NCBI RefSeq assembly: GCF_030651995.1
Contig: NZ_JAUSBN010000061.1
Span: forward strand, 18,622-82,621
Length of the DNA: 64,000 nucleotides
Reading direction: 5' to 3'
DNA from: Reyranella sp.
Lineage (GTDB): Bacteria > Pseudomonadota > Alphaproteobacteria > Reyranellales > Reyranellaceae
A program made the position numbers and the translations under genes. This document shows, in pieces, positions 39,504 to 47,602 of this stretch (its first letter is position 1; each line of letters starts with the position of its first letter). The notes under the pieces are model-generated. The model was given only the letters and a program-made list of their open reading frames with translations, was not told the origin of the DNA and made no database searches.

Positions 39504-40301
39504 ATGGAGTTGACGGACCAACAGATCGAGCAATTCGATCGCGACGGTTTTCTCGTCTTCCCCGACCTTTTCGACCGCAGCGAAGTCGCGGTGCTGCGGC
39601 GCGAGGTCGCCCGACTTTCCGGGATCGACAGCGAGGAGGTCGTCCGCGAGCATACCGGTGGCGTCCGCACCATCTTCCGCGTCCACGAGGATGACGGCGC
39701 GACCCGTTCGAAGCCCTTCCACGCGCTGGTCCGCACGCCGCGCCTGCTGCGGCCGGTGCAGCAGGTGCTGAAGGACGACGGCGTCTACGTCTATCACACC
39801 AAGATCAACACCAAGCCTGCCATCGAGGGCACGGTCTGGCAGTGGCACCAGGATTACGGCTCGTGGATGCGCGACGGCTGCCGGCGGCCCGACATGGCGA
39901 CCTTCAACCTGATGATGACCGACACGACCGAGATGGGCGGCGCCCTCTACCTGATCCCCGGCAGCCACAAGCTCGGCCGCATTGAGCCGGTCTACGACGA
40001 ATCGACCTCCTACAAGTTCTGGGCGATGCCGAAGCAACGGATGATCGAGATCCTGAAGAGCTCGCCGGAGCCGGTTGCCGTCACCGGCCGGGCCGGAACC
40101 TGCGTGTTGTTCCACTGCAACGTGCTGCATGCGTCGGGCCACAATCTCTCGGCCGAGGACCGCTGGCACATCTACGTGTCCTGCAACACGGTGGCCAACA
40201 GGCCGCAGCTCGGCGAGACTCCGCGGCCGGACTGGGTCGTGTCGCGCAACTGGAATCCCCTGCCCCTCGAGGCGGACGACGGCGTCCTGAAGGCGGCGTG
40301 A
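39504..40301 (+). CDS. Phytanoyl-CoA dioxygenase (PhyH) family protein
   Basis: The protein is 265 residues from ATG 39504. It opens with the PhyH-type QIEQFDRDGFLVFPDLF. The iron ligands are H115-x-D117 (WQWHQDYGSW) and H209 (NVLHASGHN). The closest known groups include ectoine hydroxylase-like and PhyH-like enzymes. A GTGA overlap couples it to the GST gene, suggesting that the two proteins act on the same compound. Confidence 0.9.
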   Translation: MELTDQQIEQFDRDGFLVFPDLFDRSEVAVLRREVARLSGIDSEEVVREHTGGVRTIFRVHEDDGATRSKPFHALVRTPRLLRPVQQVLKDDGVYVYHTKINTKPAIEGTVWQWHQDYGSWMRDGCRRPDMATFNLMMTDTTEMGGALYLIPGSHKLGRIEPVYDESTSYKFWAMPKQRMIEILKSSPEPVAVTGRAGTCVLFHCNVLHASGHNLSAEDRWHIYVSCNTVANRPQLGETPRPDWVVSRNWNPLPLEADDGVLKAA

Positions 40302-41233
40302 CACTCCCACCGACCTCCCTGATCCTCCACCAGTACGACTTCTCGAATTTCGCCGAGAAGGCGCGGTTGATGATGGGCTTCAAGAGCCTGGCGTGGCGGG
40401 CCGTCGAGATTCCGCCCATCGCGCCCAAGCCCAAACTGACGCCGCTGACCGGCGGCTATCGTCGCACGCCGGTGCTGCAGGACGGCGCCGATGTCTGGTG
40501 CGACACCAGGCTTATCGCCCGCGAGCTGGAACGGCGCGTGCCGCAGCCGACCTTCTACCCTCCAAACACATCGGGCACGGCCGACGCCATCGCCTGGTGG
40601 GCCGAGCAGCAGTTCATGCGGCCGACCGCGCTGTACGTGTCGGGCATCAACGCCGACCACATGCCCGACGGGCTGCACGCCGACCGCGCCAAGCTGCACG
40701 GCCTGCCGATGCCGTCGATCGAGGCGGTGCGCAAGGCCGCGTTCCGGAACCTCCAGCTCGTGCGGCCGCAGGTGAAATGGATCGCCGACATGCTGTCGGA
40801 TGGAAGGCCCTATCTGCTGGGCAACGCGCCCTGCATCGCCGACTTCGCCACCTATCACGTCGTCTGGTTTTTCCGCGGCCGCCACATCGACTGCCGCGAG
40901 GTGCTGAACATCTATCCGCGCCTGCTGGCCTGGCGCGATCGCATGGAAGCGATCGGCCACGGGGACCGAACGAACATCGACGCCGACGAGGCCCTGGCGG
41001 AAGCCCGCGCCGCGACGCCGGCGAGCCCGCGCCCCTCGCAGCCACAGGAAGGCGATCCCCTGCCCGGCCAGCGCGCCCGCGTGCGCGCCTCCGACAATGC
41101 TAGGGACTGGATCGAGGGCGAGGTGCATTTCATCGACGCCGACGAAATCGCGCTCCTGCACGAGAACGACGAGGTGGGGCAGGTCGCGGTGCACTTTCCG
41201 CGGCTGGGGTACGACTGGCGGTCCATAAGTTAA
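40298..41233 (+). CDS. Glutathione S-transferase family protein with C-terminal extension
   Basis: The GTG start at 40298 overlaps the upstream stop; the protein is 311 residues, against about 220 for ordinary GSTs. The N-terminal thioredoxin-like domain shows YDFSNFAEKARLMM and GYRRTPVLQDGADVWCDT, and the C-terminal helical domain contains YLLGNAPCIADFATYHVVW. An extra 75 residues after about 235 (Pro-rich, then DWIEGEVHFIDADEIALL) form an added small domain. The conjugation substrate is unknown. Confidence 0.85.
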   Translation: MTLPPTSLILHQYDFSNFAEKARLMMGFKSLAWRAVEIPPIAPKPKLTPLTGGYRRTPVLQDGADVWCDTRLIARELERRVPQPTFYPPNTSGTADAIAWWAEQQFMRPTALYVSGINADHMPDGLHADRAKLHGLPMPSIEAVRKAAFRNLQLVRPQVKWIADMLSDGRPYLLGNAPCIADFATYHVVWFFRGRHIDCREVLNIYPRLLAWRDRMEAIGHGDRTNIDADEALAEARAATPASPRPSQPQEGDPLPGQRARVRASDNARDWIEGEVHFIDADEIALLHENDEVGQVAVHFPRLGYDWRSIS

Positions 41234-41345
41234 AGGTCCCTCGCTTGCGCTCGGGATGACAACTTTTTTGGTCGTTATGCAGTGCGTCGGCACACGCTGG
41301 GCATTCCACCAACATTGTCATCCCGAGCGCAAGCGAGGGACCTTT
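41232..41345. repeat. Inverted-repeat element, copy E: perfect 29-bp arms, outward form
   Basis: Arms 41232-41260 and 41317-41345 are exact reverse complements over 29 bp, with a 56-bp spacer. Unlike the other copies the GTCATCC ends face inward, so the arm behaves as an independent unit. It separates the convergent GST and FAD oxidoreductase genes and could serve as a bidirectional terminator. Confidence 0.85.
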
Positions 41346-41349
41346 GCTC

Positions 41350-42465
41350 TTACTTGGCGGCAAACCGCTCGATTCCGAGTCCATCGATCGGCGTGTTGGT
41401 CGAGCCGGTGGCGACCAGCTCCGCCATCACCGCCCCCGTTCCCGGGCCGAGCTGGAAGCCATGTGTCGAGAAGCCGAACTGGTGGAAGACGCCCTCCGAG
41501 GTCGAGCTCCGACCGACGACGGGAATGCCGTCCGGCATGTAGGCCTCGATGCCGGCCCAGGCGCGCACGATCGTGGCCTGGTGCATGGCCGGGAACAGCT
41601 CCCACACCGTACGCGCGCTGATCGCGAGCTTTTCCCAGTCGAGCACCGTCTCGTTGCTGTCGCGATAGGGCGTCGAGAGATGCCCGCCGCCGATCACCAC
41701 GGTGCCGTTTTCGAGCTGCTTGAAGGAGAGCTTGCGACCGCGCAGAATCACCACCGGCTTGATGAACGCTGCCAGCCGGCTGGTTACCATCAGCATCGGC
41801 GCCACGACGGCCAGCGGCACCGGCTCGCCCAGCATTGCGGCGATGCGATCGGCCCACGCCCCGGCGGCGTTCACAATCTTCGGCGCCTCGAAGTCCCCGT
41901 CCGTCGTCTCGACCCGCCAGTTGGCGCCGCTCCTGGAAAGCCCGGTGACGGTCACGCCTTCGATCACCTCCGCCCCCTTCTCGACGGCGCGGCGGCGGAA
42001 GGCCTGGGTCGTGCGGAACGGATCGGCCGCCCCGTCGCGGCGCGAGACGACTCCGCCGGGGCACCGTTCGGACACGGCCGGCACGAGGCGCCGCAGCTCG
42101 GAGGCATCGATCAGCTCCTCGTGCTCGAAACCACGCAGGCGGAGATCCTCGACCCGCTCGCGGAAACCCGCCAGTTCGGCCTCGTTCTCGGCCACCAGCA
42201 CGGTGCCATGGGCGTCGAAGCCGCAATCGTCGCCGACCAGCTCCTCGATGCGCTCCCAGAGGTCCATCGACGAGATCGACAGCGGGATCTCGTGCAGGTC
42301 GCGCGCGAGCTGGCGCACGCCGCCAGCGTTCACGCCCGAGGCATGGCGGCCGGCATAGTCCTTCTCGATCAGGATCGGCTTCAGGCCACGCAACGCCAGA
42401 TGCAGCGCCGTCGAGCAGCCGTGGATGCCGCCGCCGATGACCACCACATCGGCGGCGCGCGCCAT
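41350..42465 (-). CDS. FAD-dependent amine/amino-acid dehydrogenase, beta-type subunit (HcnC/SoxB-like)
   Basis: The protein is 371 residues with the DAO fold: GGGIHGCSTALHLALRG dinucleotide-binding motif at 10-26, KDYAGRHASGVNAGGVRQ with the flavin loop, NAAGAWAD, and a C-terminal GFSTHGFQLGPGTGA flavin motif. Relatives oxidise glycine, sarcosine, D-proline or opines as part of heteromeric complexes. It lies 1 bp after the alpha-type subunit gene in a four-gene run. It is one of two such subunits here. Confidence 0.88.
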   Translation of the reverse strand: MARAADVVVIGGGIHGCSTALHLALRGLKPILIEKDYAGRHASGVNAGGVRQLARDLHEIPLSISSMDLWERIEELVGDDCGFDAHGTVLVAENEAELAGFRERVEDLRLRGFEHEELIDASELRRLVPAVSERCPGGVVSRRDGAADPFRTTQAFRRRAVEKGAEVIEGVTVTGLSRSGANWRVETTDGDFEAPKIVNAAGAWADRIAAMLGEPVPLAVVAPMLMVTSRLAAFIKPVVILRGRKLSFKQLENGTVVIGGGHLSTPYRDSNETVLDWEKLAISARTVWELFPAMHQATIVRAWAGIEAYMPDGIPVVGRSSTSEGVFHQFGFSTHGFQLGPGTGAVMAELVATGSTNTPIDGLGIERFAAK

Positions 42466-42466
42466 G

Positions 42467-43876
42467 CTAGCGCTCCACGGCCTTGCGTTCGGCTTCGCTG
42501 ATCGGCAGCGAGGCGAGTTCGGCCAGGGTGATCGGCTTCACCGGCGGACGCAGGCGGTAGTAGCCGACCTCGTCCGGCGTCGTCTTGCGTTCGGCCGCGA
42601 TCAGTTCGGTGACGGTGAGACCGCACAGCCTTCCCTGGCAGGGACCCATGCCGCAGCGCAGGAAGGCCTTCATCTGGTTCGGCCCCTCACAACCCATCTG
42701 CGCCGTCTCGCGCACCTGTTTGGCGGTGACCTCCTCGCACCGGCAGGCGATCGTGTCGCCCTCGGGCAGGCGGAACGAATCGGCCGGCCGGTTGAGACAG
42801 TCGAGAAAGGCCCGCCCCATCTCTTCACGCTGCAGCCTCTGGCGGATCGCCTGCGTGTCCGGCACGGCGGCCTGGGGCTTCAACGCACGCACCGCGGCGA
42901 TGGCAGCGATGCGGCCGCGCTCGGCGGCGGCGGTGCCGCCCGCGATTCCCGCCCCGTCACCGGCCACGGCAATGCCCGGCACCGAACTGCCGAACTCGGC
43001 ATCGAGCACCGGCACGAAACAGAGCTGGCGGTCGTTCCAGACATGCGCCACGCCCGCTGCGTTCGCGAGGTTGACGTTGGGGACGACGCCCTGGTGCAGC
43101 AGCAGCAGGTCGACCGGCAGGCGTCGCGTGCCGCCGGCCCCGGAGAAGACGACCTCGCGCACCCGGTCGGTGCCGACCGCCTCGATCGTAGCGGCGCGAT
43201 GCACCGGTACCTTGGCGCGGACCTCGCGCAACAGCGCCAGCCCCTTGGCGAAATAGGGCGACAGCGCGAAGTCGGGCAGATGCAGCATCGCCTGCAGCCA
43301 GTTGCGGCGCGGCGTGGTGTCGAGGATGGCGTCGATCCTGCCGCCGGCGCGCAGGGTCTGCGCCGCCAGCAGCCACAGCAGCGGCCCGCTGCCCGCCAGC
43401 ACGGTGCGGCCGCCGACGACGAGGCCCTGGGCCTTCAGCGCGGTCTGGGCCGCGCCCGCCGTCATGACGCCCGGCAGGGTCCAGCCGGGAATCGGGAACG
43501 GCCGCTCCTGCGAGCCGGTGGCGATGATGACTCTGCCGGCTTCGATCAGGCGCGCCTTGCCGCCGAGCGAGACGCCGACGAGGCGCTGCCGGTCGAGGCT
43601 CCACACGGTCGCGCCGTTCACGATCAACGCGCCGCTCGCCTTCGCCTCGTCGGCCAGGGCTGCGCCGTCCCAGTAATCCTCGCCCAGGATCGCGCGGCTC
43701 CTGACCGGCGTGGAGGTGATGGCGCGATAGATCTGACCGCCGACGCCGGGATTCTCGTCGAACAGCACGGTCGACACGCCCGCCCGTGCGGCCAGCGCCG
43801 CGGCCGCGAGCCCCGCCGGCCCGCCGCCAATGACGACCAGTTCATAAGACGGTGCGAGGTCCGCCGCCGCAGTCAT
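42467..43876 (-). CDS. FAD/NAD-binding alpha-type subunit of an amine dehydrogenase complex (HcnB/SoxA-like)
   Basis: The protein is 469 residues from ATG 43876. Rossmann motifs are GGGPAGLAAAALAARAG near 20 and VLAGSGPLLWLLAAQTLRAGG in the second domain, and AVAGDGAGIAGG is the flavin motif. The C-terminal region has a BFD-like cysteine set, C378-x-C380 then CGMGPCQGRLC about 30 residues later, likely for an iron-sulfur cluster. It is coupled to the small (2Fe-2S) subunit by a 4-base overlap. Substrate candidates are glycine, hydroxyproline or opines. Confidence 0.88.
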   Translation of the reverse strand: MTAAADLAPSYELVVIGGGPAGLAAAALAARAGVSTVLFDENPGVGGQIYRAITSTPVRSRAILGEDYWDGAALADEAKASGALIVNGATVWSLDRQRLVGVSLGGKARLIEAGRVIIATGSQERPFPIPGWTLPGVMTAGAAQTALKAQGLVVGGRTVLAGSGPLLWLLAAQTLRAGGRIDAILDTTPRRNWLQAMLHLPDFALSPYFAKGLALLREVRAKVPVHRAATIEAVGTDRVREVVFSGAGGTRRLPVDLLLLHQGVVPNVNLANAAGVAHVWNDRQLCFVPVLDAEFGSSVPGIAVAGDGAGIAGGTAAAERGRIAAIAAVRALKPQAAVPDTQAIRQRLQREEMGRAFLDCLNRPADSFRLPEGDTIACRCEEVTAKQVRETAQMGCEGPNQMKAFLRCGMGPCQGRLCGLTVTELIAAERKTTPDEVGYYRLRPPVKPITLAELASLPISEAERKAVER

Positions 43877-44166
43877 CGTCCGGCCTCCCGGCGGCCGAGC
43901 TGGGTCTCGACCTTCATGCCCTCCCGTACCGGGATCAGGCAGCCCTGCCGGCTGCCGACGCCGTCGACCGTGACGAGGCAGTCGAAGCACACGCCCATCA
44001 GGCAATAGGGCGCGCGCGGCGCGCCGGTGACGGGCGTGGTGCGGCAATGGTCGATGCCGGCGGCCAGCAGCGCGGCGGCGACCGTGTCGCCGGCTCGGGC
44101 GGTCACCGTCTTGCCATCGACGGAGATCGCAATGGCGGGGCTGCTGTCAGCCAGCCTCTTGAACAT
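43873..44166 (-). CDS. (2Fe-2S)-binding small subunit (HcnA-like)
   Basis: The protein is 97 residues from ATG 44166, which is preceded by GGAGG. It is a short ferredoxin-like subunit: AGDTVAAALLAAGIDHCRTT, then YCLMGVCFDCLVTVDG and a last Cys in RQGCLIPV, matching the C-x4-C-x2-C...C pattern of HcnA and OoxA-like gamma subunits. It should pass electrons from the FAD subunits. It sits between the alpha-type gene and the second beta-type gene. Confidence 0.88.
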   Translation of the reverse strand: MFKRLADSSPAIAISVDGKTVTARAGDTVAAALLAAGIDHCRTTPVTGAPRAPYCLMGVCFDCLVTVDGVGSRQGCLIPVREGMKVETQLGRREAGR

Positions 44167-45286
44167 GGAACCTCCGGGCACTGAACGGGGCGACGAGCGA
44201 AGCGTCGAGTGCGCCGCGGGCGATCATCGGCGCGATGGTGAGCGCATGGTTGGCGGCCAGGGTCACGCCGGAATGGCAGCAGACGGTGAAGGCGCCGGGA
44301 TGGGTCTGCGACTCGTCGTAGATCGGGAAGCCGTCCTGGGTCATGACGCGGATGGCGCTCCAGGTGCGCACCACGTTCACGTTGGCGAGCAGCGGGAACT
44401 GGCGCACCGCGCGTTCGGCCTCGGTGGCGCTGACGCCGATCGTCAGGCCGCTGGGATCGACACTCTCCTCCTTGGAATCGCCGATCATCACCGTGCCCTC
44501 GTCGGTCTGGCGCAAGGTGACGACGGGATGGTTGAGGAAGGGCCGCAGCCGTTCGGTGACGACGATCTGCCCGCGCTCGGGGCGCATCGGCGCCTCGAGC
44601 CCAACCATCGGCGCGAGGCGCATGTTGGCGTTTCCGGCCGCCAGCGCCACCTTGGCCGCCCGAATCTCGCCGTAGGGCGTCGCCAGCCTGAACTCGCCCG
44701 CCTCCTTGGTGATCGCATCGACGCGGTGGCTCGGCAGGTAGGTAACGCCGCGGGCGTTGAGGGCGGCGTGCAGCGTGCGGAACAGGCGCAGCGAATTCAC
44801 GTGGCCGTCGAGCGGACAGAAACTGCCGCCCACCACCTCGGGCCCGATGTCGGGCAGCATCGCCTTGACCTGATCATGGGTCAGGATCTCGGTCTTGTAG
44901 TCGACGATGCCGGGCTGGTTGTGCAGCCGCTTCAGCACGTTGGCGCGCGCCTCCAGCTCCTTCTCCGACAGGCAGAGATGGAAGCCGCCAGGCCGCTGGA
45001 ACGAGACGTCGAGGCCGGTCTCCTGCTTCAGGAGGTCGGAGAAGCCACGCCAGGCGTTGGAGGAACGGATCGTCCAGCCGGCATAGGGCGCCAGTCCCAG
45101 CCCCTTGCTCTGCACCCAGACCAGCGCGAAGTTTCCGCGGCTTGCACGAACCGCGCGATCCCCCTCGTCGAGGATGACGACCCGGCAACCCTCGCGCGAC
45201 AGGCCCCAGGCGGTGGCGACGCCGACCAGCCCGCCGCCCACCACCGCGACGTCGAATTCGTCACCGGCCCTCGCTTCAGTGGCCAT
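44147..45286 (-). CDS. Second FAD-dependent beta-type subunit (DadA/HcnC-like)
   Basis: The protein is 379 residues from ATG 45286. It has the GGGLVGVATAWGLSREG motif near residue 17, ASRGNFALVWVQSKGLG, PLDGHVNSLRLFRTLH, and CCHSGVTLAANHALTIAP at the C-terminal flavin site. It is only distantly similar to the beta-type subunit at 41350, so it is not a recent duplicate. The complex may use two different substrate-oxidising subunits, or this may be a separate D-amino-acid oxidase-like enzyme. Its 3' end overlaps the small subunit gene by 20 bp. Confidence 0.85.
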   Translation of the reverse strand: MATEARAGDEFDVAVVGGGLVGVATAWGLSREGCRVVILDEGDRAVRASRGNFALVWVQSKGLGLAPYAGWTIRSSNAWRGFSDLLKQETGLDVSFQRPGGFHLCLSEKELEARANVLKRLHNQPGIVDYKTEILTHDQVKAMLPDIGPEVVGGSFCPLDGHVNSLRLFRTLHAALNARGVTYLPSHRVDAITKEAGEFRLATPYGEIRAAKVALAAGNANMRLAPMVGLEAPMRPERGQIVVTERLRPFLNHPVVTLRQTDEGTVMIGDSKEESVDPSGLTIGVSATEAERAVRQFPLLANVNVVRTWSAIRVMTQDGFPIYDESQTHPGAFTVCCHSGVTLAANHALTIAPMIARGALDASLVAPFSARRFHVQEAG

Positions 45287-45899
45287 GGCTGGCGATGCGC
45301 GCTGCGGTGTCGCGATGGAGCCGATAGAACGCGTCCTGCGGCTGATCCATATCGAGGATCTCCGCCTCGGGCACACGCAGGAACAGGCCGCGCAGCACCC
45401 GACCGATGCCGCCGTGCGCGAACACGGCGACGGGCCGTTCGACCGCAAGTGCCGCGATATCGTCCAGGGCGGCCTGGGCACGCGCGGCGGCCATGACGTA
45501 GTTCTCGCCGCCGGGCGGCTCGTAGGTCCAGCGATCGAGCCGGCGCGCCGCCATCGCGCCCGGCCAGCGTGCCTCGATTTCAGGACCCGTGAGTCCATCC
45601 CATTCGCCCCAACTCATCTCACGGAGGCGCGGATCGAAGCACTGCTCGTCGTGCGTGAGGCCCGCCGATTCAGCCGCCAGCGCCAGAGTCTCGCGAACGC
45701 GCCCGAGCGGACTTGCTCGTACGACAACGTTTGCAGGCGCGTGCCCCGCACTGTGCAGTTCCTTGGCCAGCACCCGCCCCATGGCGCGAGCCTGTGCGCG
45801 CCCGGTCTCGGTCAGTGGCGAATCGAGGAAGCCCTGCGCACGCTTCTCAGCGTTCCAGACGGTCTCGCCATGGCGGAATACGTAAACGGGATAATGCAC
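45276..45899 (-). CDS. Histidine phosphatase family protein
   Basis: The protein is 207 residues with a GTG start at 45899. The phosphatase motif is FRHGETVWN (catalytic His 10), followed by SPLTETGRAQA, a second Arg region RASPLGRVRETL, REMSWGEWDGLTG and FAHGGIGRVLRG with the second His. These enzymes remove phosphate from small metabolites or phosphoglycerate. It overlaps the FAD gene downstream by 11 bp, so it is at the head of that operon. Confidence 0.9.
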   Translation of the reverse strand: MHYPVYVFRHGETVWNAEKRAQGFLDSPLTETGRAQARAMGRVLAKELHSAGHAPANVVVRASPLGRVRETLALAAESAGLTHDEQCFDPRLREMSWGEWDGLTGPEIEARWPGAMAARRLDRWTYEPPGGENYVMAAARAQAALDDIAALAVERPVAVFAHGGIGRVLRGLFLRVPEAEILDMDQPQDAFYRLHRDTAARIASHGH

Positions 45900-45916
45900 G
45901 ATTGCCTTCTCTGCGG

Positions 45917-46849
45917 TTAGCGCCCTTCGGAAAAGTCTAGCATGAACGTCAACTCGTGCTTGTTGTAGTGCAGGTGCAGGACGCGTGCCCCCGGCAGCCG
46001 GGCGAAGGCGGCCGCTGTCTCATGATCGGTCTCGCCCTGGAACTTGATGGTGCAGACGAAGTTCCGGACCAGGCCGGCGGCCCGCCAGCGTTCGACCAGG
46101 CGCAACAGACGTGCCGGGTAGCAGATCACGTCGGAAAAAAGCCAGTCGACGGGCCCGACGCTGGCGGGATCGAGTCCGAATGCGCTTTCGCCCCGCCATT
46201 CGACACCCGGCATGGCCGCCACTTTGGGATCGAGCGGCGCCTTGTCGACCGCGACCACGTTGGCGCCGAGCCGGGCCAGCACCCAGGTCCAGCCGCCGGG
46301 ACAGGCCCCGAGATCGAGACAGCGTTCGCCCGGCTGCGGCCAGCGCCGCAAACGCACCAGCGCTTCCCAGAGTTTCAGGTAGGCACGGCTGGGTGGCCCG
46401 ACCTTGTCCTCGACGAGTTCGACCTCGCCGTTGGGAAAAGGCGAACTGCAGGATGCCGCCGCGAGCATCCGGTCGGGCGCGAGCAGGGTCCATGATCCCA
46501 GCGGCGCGGCCGGCGCGGCCGTGGGAAAGACCACCGGCTTGGCCGAGACGTGCGGCAGCCTTTCCTGAATGAGCGCCGCGCGGCGATGATGGAGCGGTGC
46601 GTACATCGCCCAGTTGCGCTGGACGTCACGCAACGCCTTCGCCGCCGTGCCGATGGAGGCCACCGGCAGCTCGAGGCAGTCCCGCCAGATGTTGGCAGCC
46701 CAGGCGACCTCGTGCGCCGGCCCATCGGACAGGAGCAGGCGGCCATGTTCGGTGCTCACCGCGACGCCGGCCCTCCCGAGTTCCTCGCGCAGCTGGCTCT
46801 CGAATCCCTCGGCGGCGAGATAGGCGGTGGTCACGCGATCGGTTGGCAT
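45917..46849 (-). CDS. RlmM-like 23S rRNA ribose methyltransferase (FtsJ-domain)
   Basis: ATG 46849 gives 310 residues. The N-terminus (AYLAAEGFESQLREELG) resembles a THUMP-like domain. The C-terminal Rossmann domain has the SAM motif CLDLGACPGGWTWVLARLGA, VVAVDKAPLD, and the catalytic-type SDVICYP and CTIKFQG segments (Asp and Lys). RlmM in E. coli methylates C2498 of 23S rRNA. Equivalence is likely but the target is not proven by sequence alone. It is 17 bp upstream of the phosphatase gene. Confidence 0.85.
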   Translation of the reverse strand: MPTDRVTTAYLAAEGFESQLREELGRAGVAVSTEHGRLLLSDGPAHEVAWAANIWRDCLELPVASIGTAAKALRDVQRNWAMYAPLHHRRAALIQERLPHVSAKPVVFPTAAPAAPLGSWTLLAPDRMLAAASCSSPFPNGEVELVEDKVGPPSRAYLKLWEALVRLRRWPQPGERCLDLGACPGGWTWVLARLGANVVAVDKAPLDPKVAAMPGVEWRGESAFGLDPASVGPVDWLFSDVICYPARLLRLVERWRAAGLVRNFVCTIKFQGETDHETAAAFARLPGARVLHLHYNKHELTFMLDFSEGR

Positions 46850-46947
46850 CGGAGATTGAACATAATCAATCTCACTGTAACAGGCCGGCCATGGAAAATC
46901 CGGCAAACCTCATGCTAGCGTTACGCAACTACGAGGGAGAGAGTCTC

Positions 46948-47541
46948 ATGTTCACCAAACGCTTCCTGATCGCCGCGATGCTTGCCGGTTCGATCGCATT
47001 CACCGGCGCGACCACCGGCGCCGCCTATGCGCAGGGTCAGCCGATTGTCGGCATTTCGACGGTCGTCACCTATTCGATCGACGCAACCATCACCGCCATC
47101 GATCCGGCCAAGCGCACCGTCACCTTCACCGGTCCGGCCGGCCGCTCGCTTACGTCCAACGTCGGCGCCGGCGTGAAGATGGACACCAGCAAGGTCGGCG
47201 ACCGCGTCTCGGTGGCCTTCGAGGAGAAGCTGTCCTTCGTCCTGTCCGGCCCGAACACCGCCACCCCGGGTGGCCGCGATGTCAGCGTCACCGCCGCGGC
47301 CACGACGGGCACCCGCGCCGCCGGCGTCATGGCCGACCAGACCGTCGCCAACTGGTGGGTTACGGGCGTCAACACCTCGGCCAACACGATCTCGCTCGTG
47401 AATCCGAACGGTGGAGAGGTCAAGACCTACAACGTCGTGGCTCCCGAGGGCCGCGCCCAGCTGCCGCGTGTGAAGACCGGCGACAAGCTGACGGCGATCG
47501 ACACGTCGGTGCTGGTTGTCGCGATCACGCCGAAGAAGTAG
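46948..47541 (+). CDS. Exported protein of unknown function (DUF5666-like repeats)
   Basis: The protein is 197 residues with a signal peptide ending AAYAQG (about residue 31). The mature part has two similar units: SIDATITAIDPAKRTVTFTGPAG...VGDRVSV and VTGVNTSANTISLVNPNGGEVKTYNV...TGDKLTAI. This 'X-I-D-x-TVT-x-G...VGD' pattern is like DUF5666 beta domains. It is likely periplasmic, and no catalytic residues are evident. Confidence 0.75.
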   Translation: MFTKRFLIAAMLAGSIAFTGATTGAAYAQGQPIVGISTVVTYSIDATITAIDPAKRTVTFTGPAGRSLTSNVGAGVKMDTSKVGDRVSVAFEEKLSFVLSGPNTATPGGRDVSVTAAATTGTRAAGVMADQTVANWWVTGVNTSANTISLVNPNGGEVKTYNVVAPEGRAQLPRVKTGDKLTAIDTSVLVVAITPKK

Positions 47542-47602
47542 CGACGCTGGATGAGAGTGGCGGTGCTGGCTCGGACCTGGCCAGCGCCGCCTCCCCAGGG
47601 AG

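Noticed and set aside
46850..46906. Upstream TTG start for the RlmM-like protein
   Set aside because: The added residues do not match the family, and ATG 46849 begins just before the conserved N-terminal domain.
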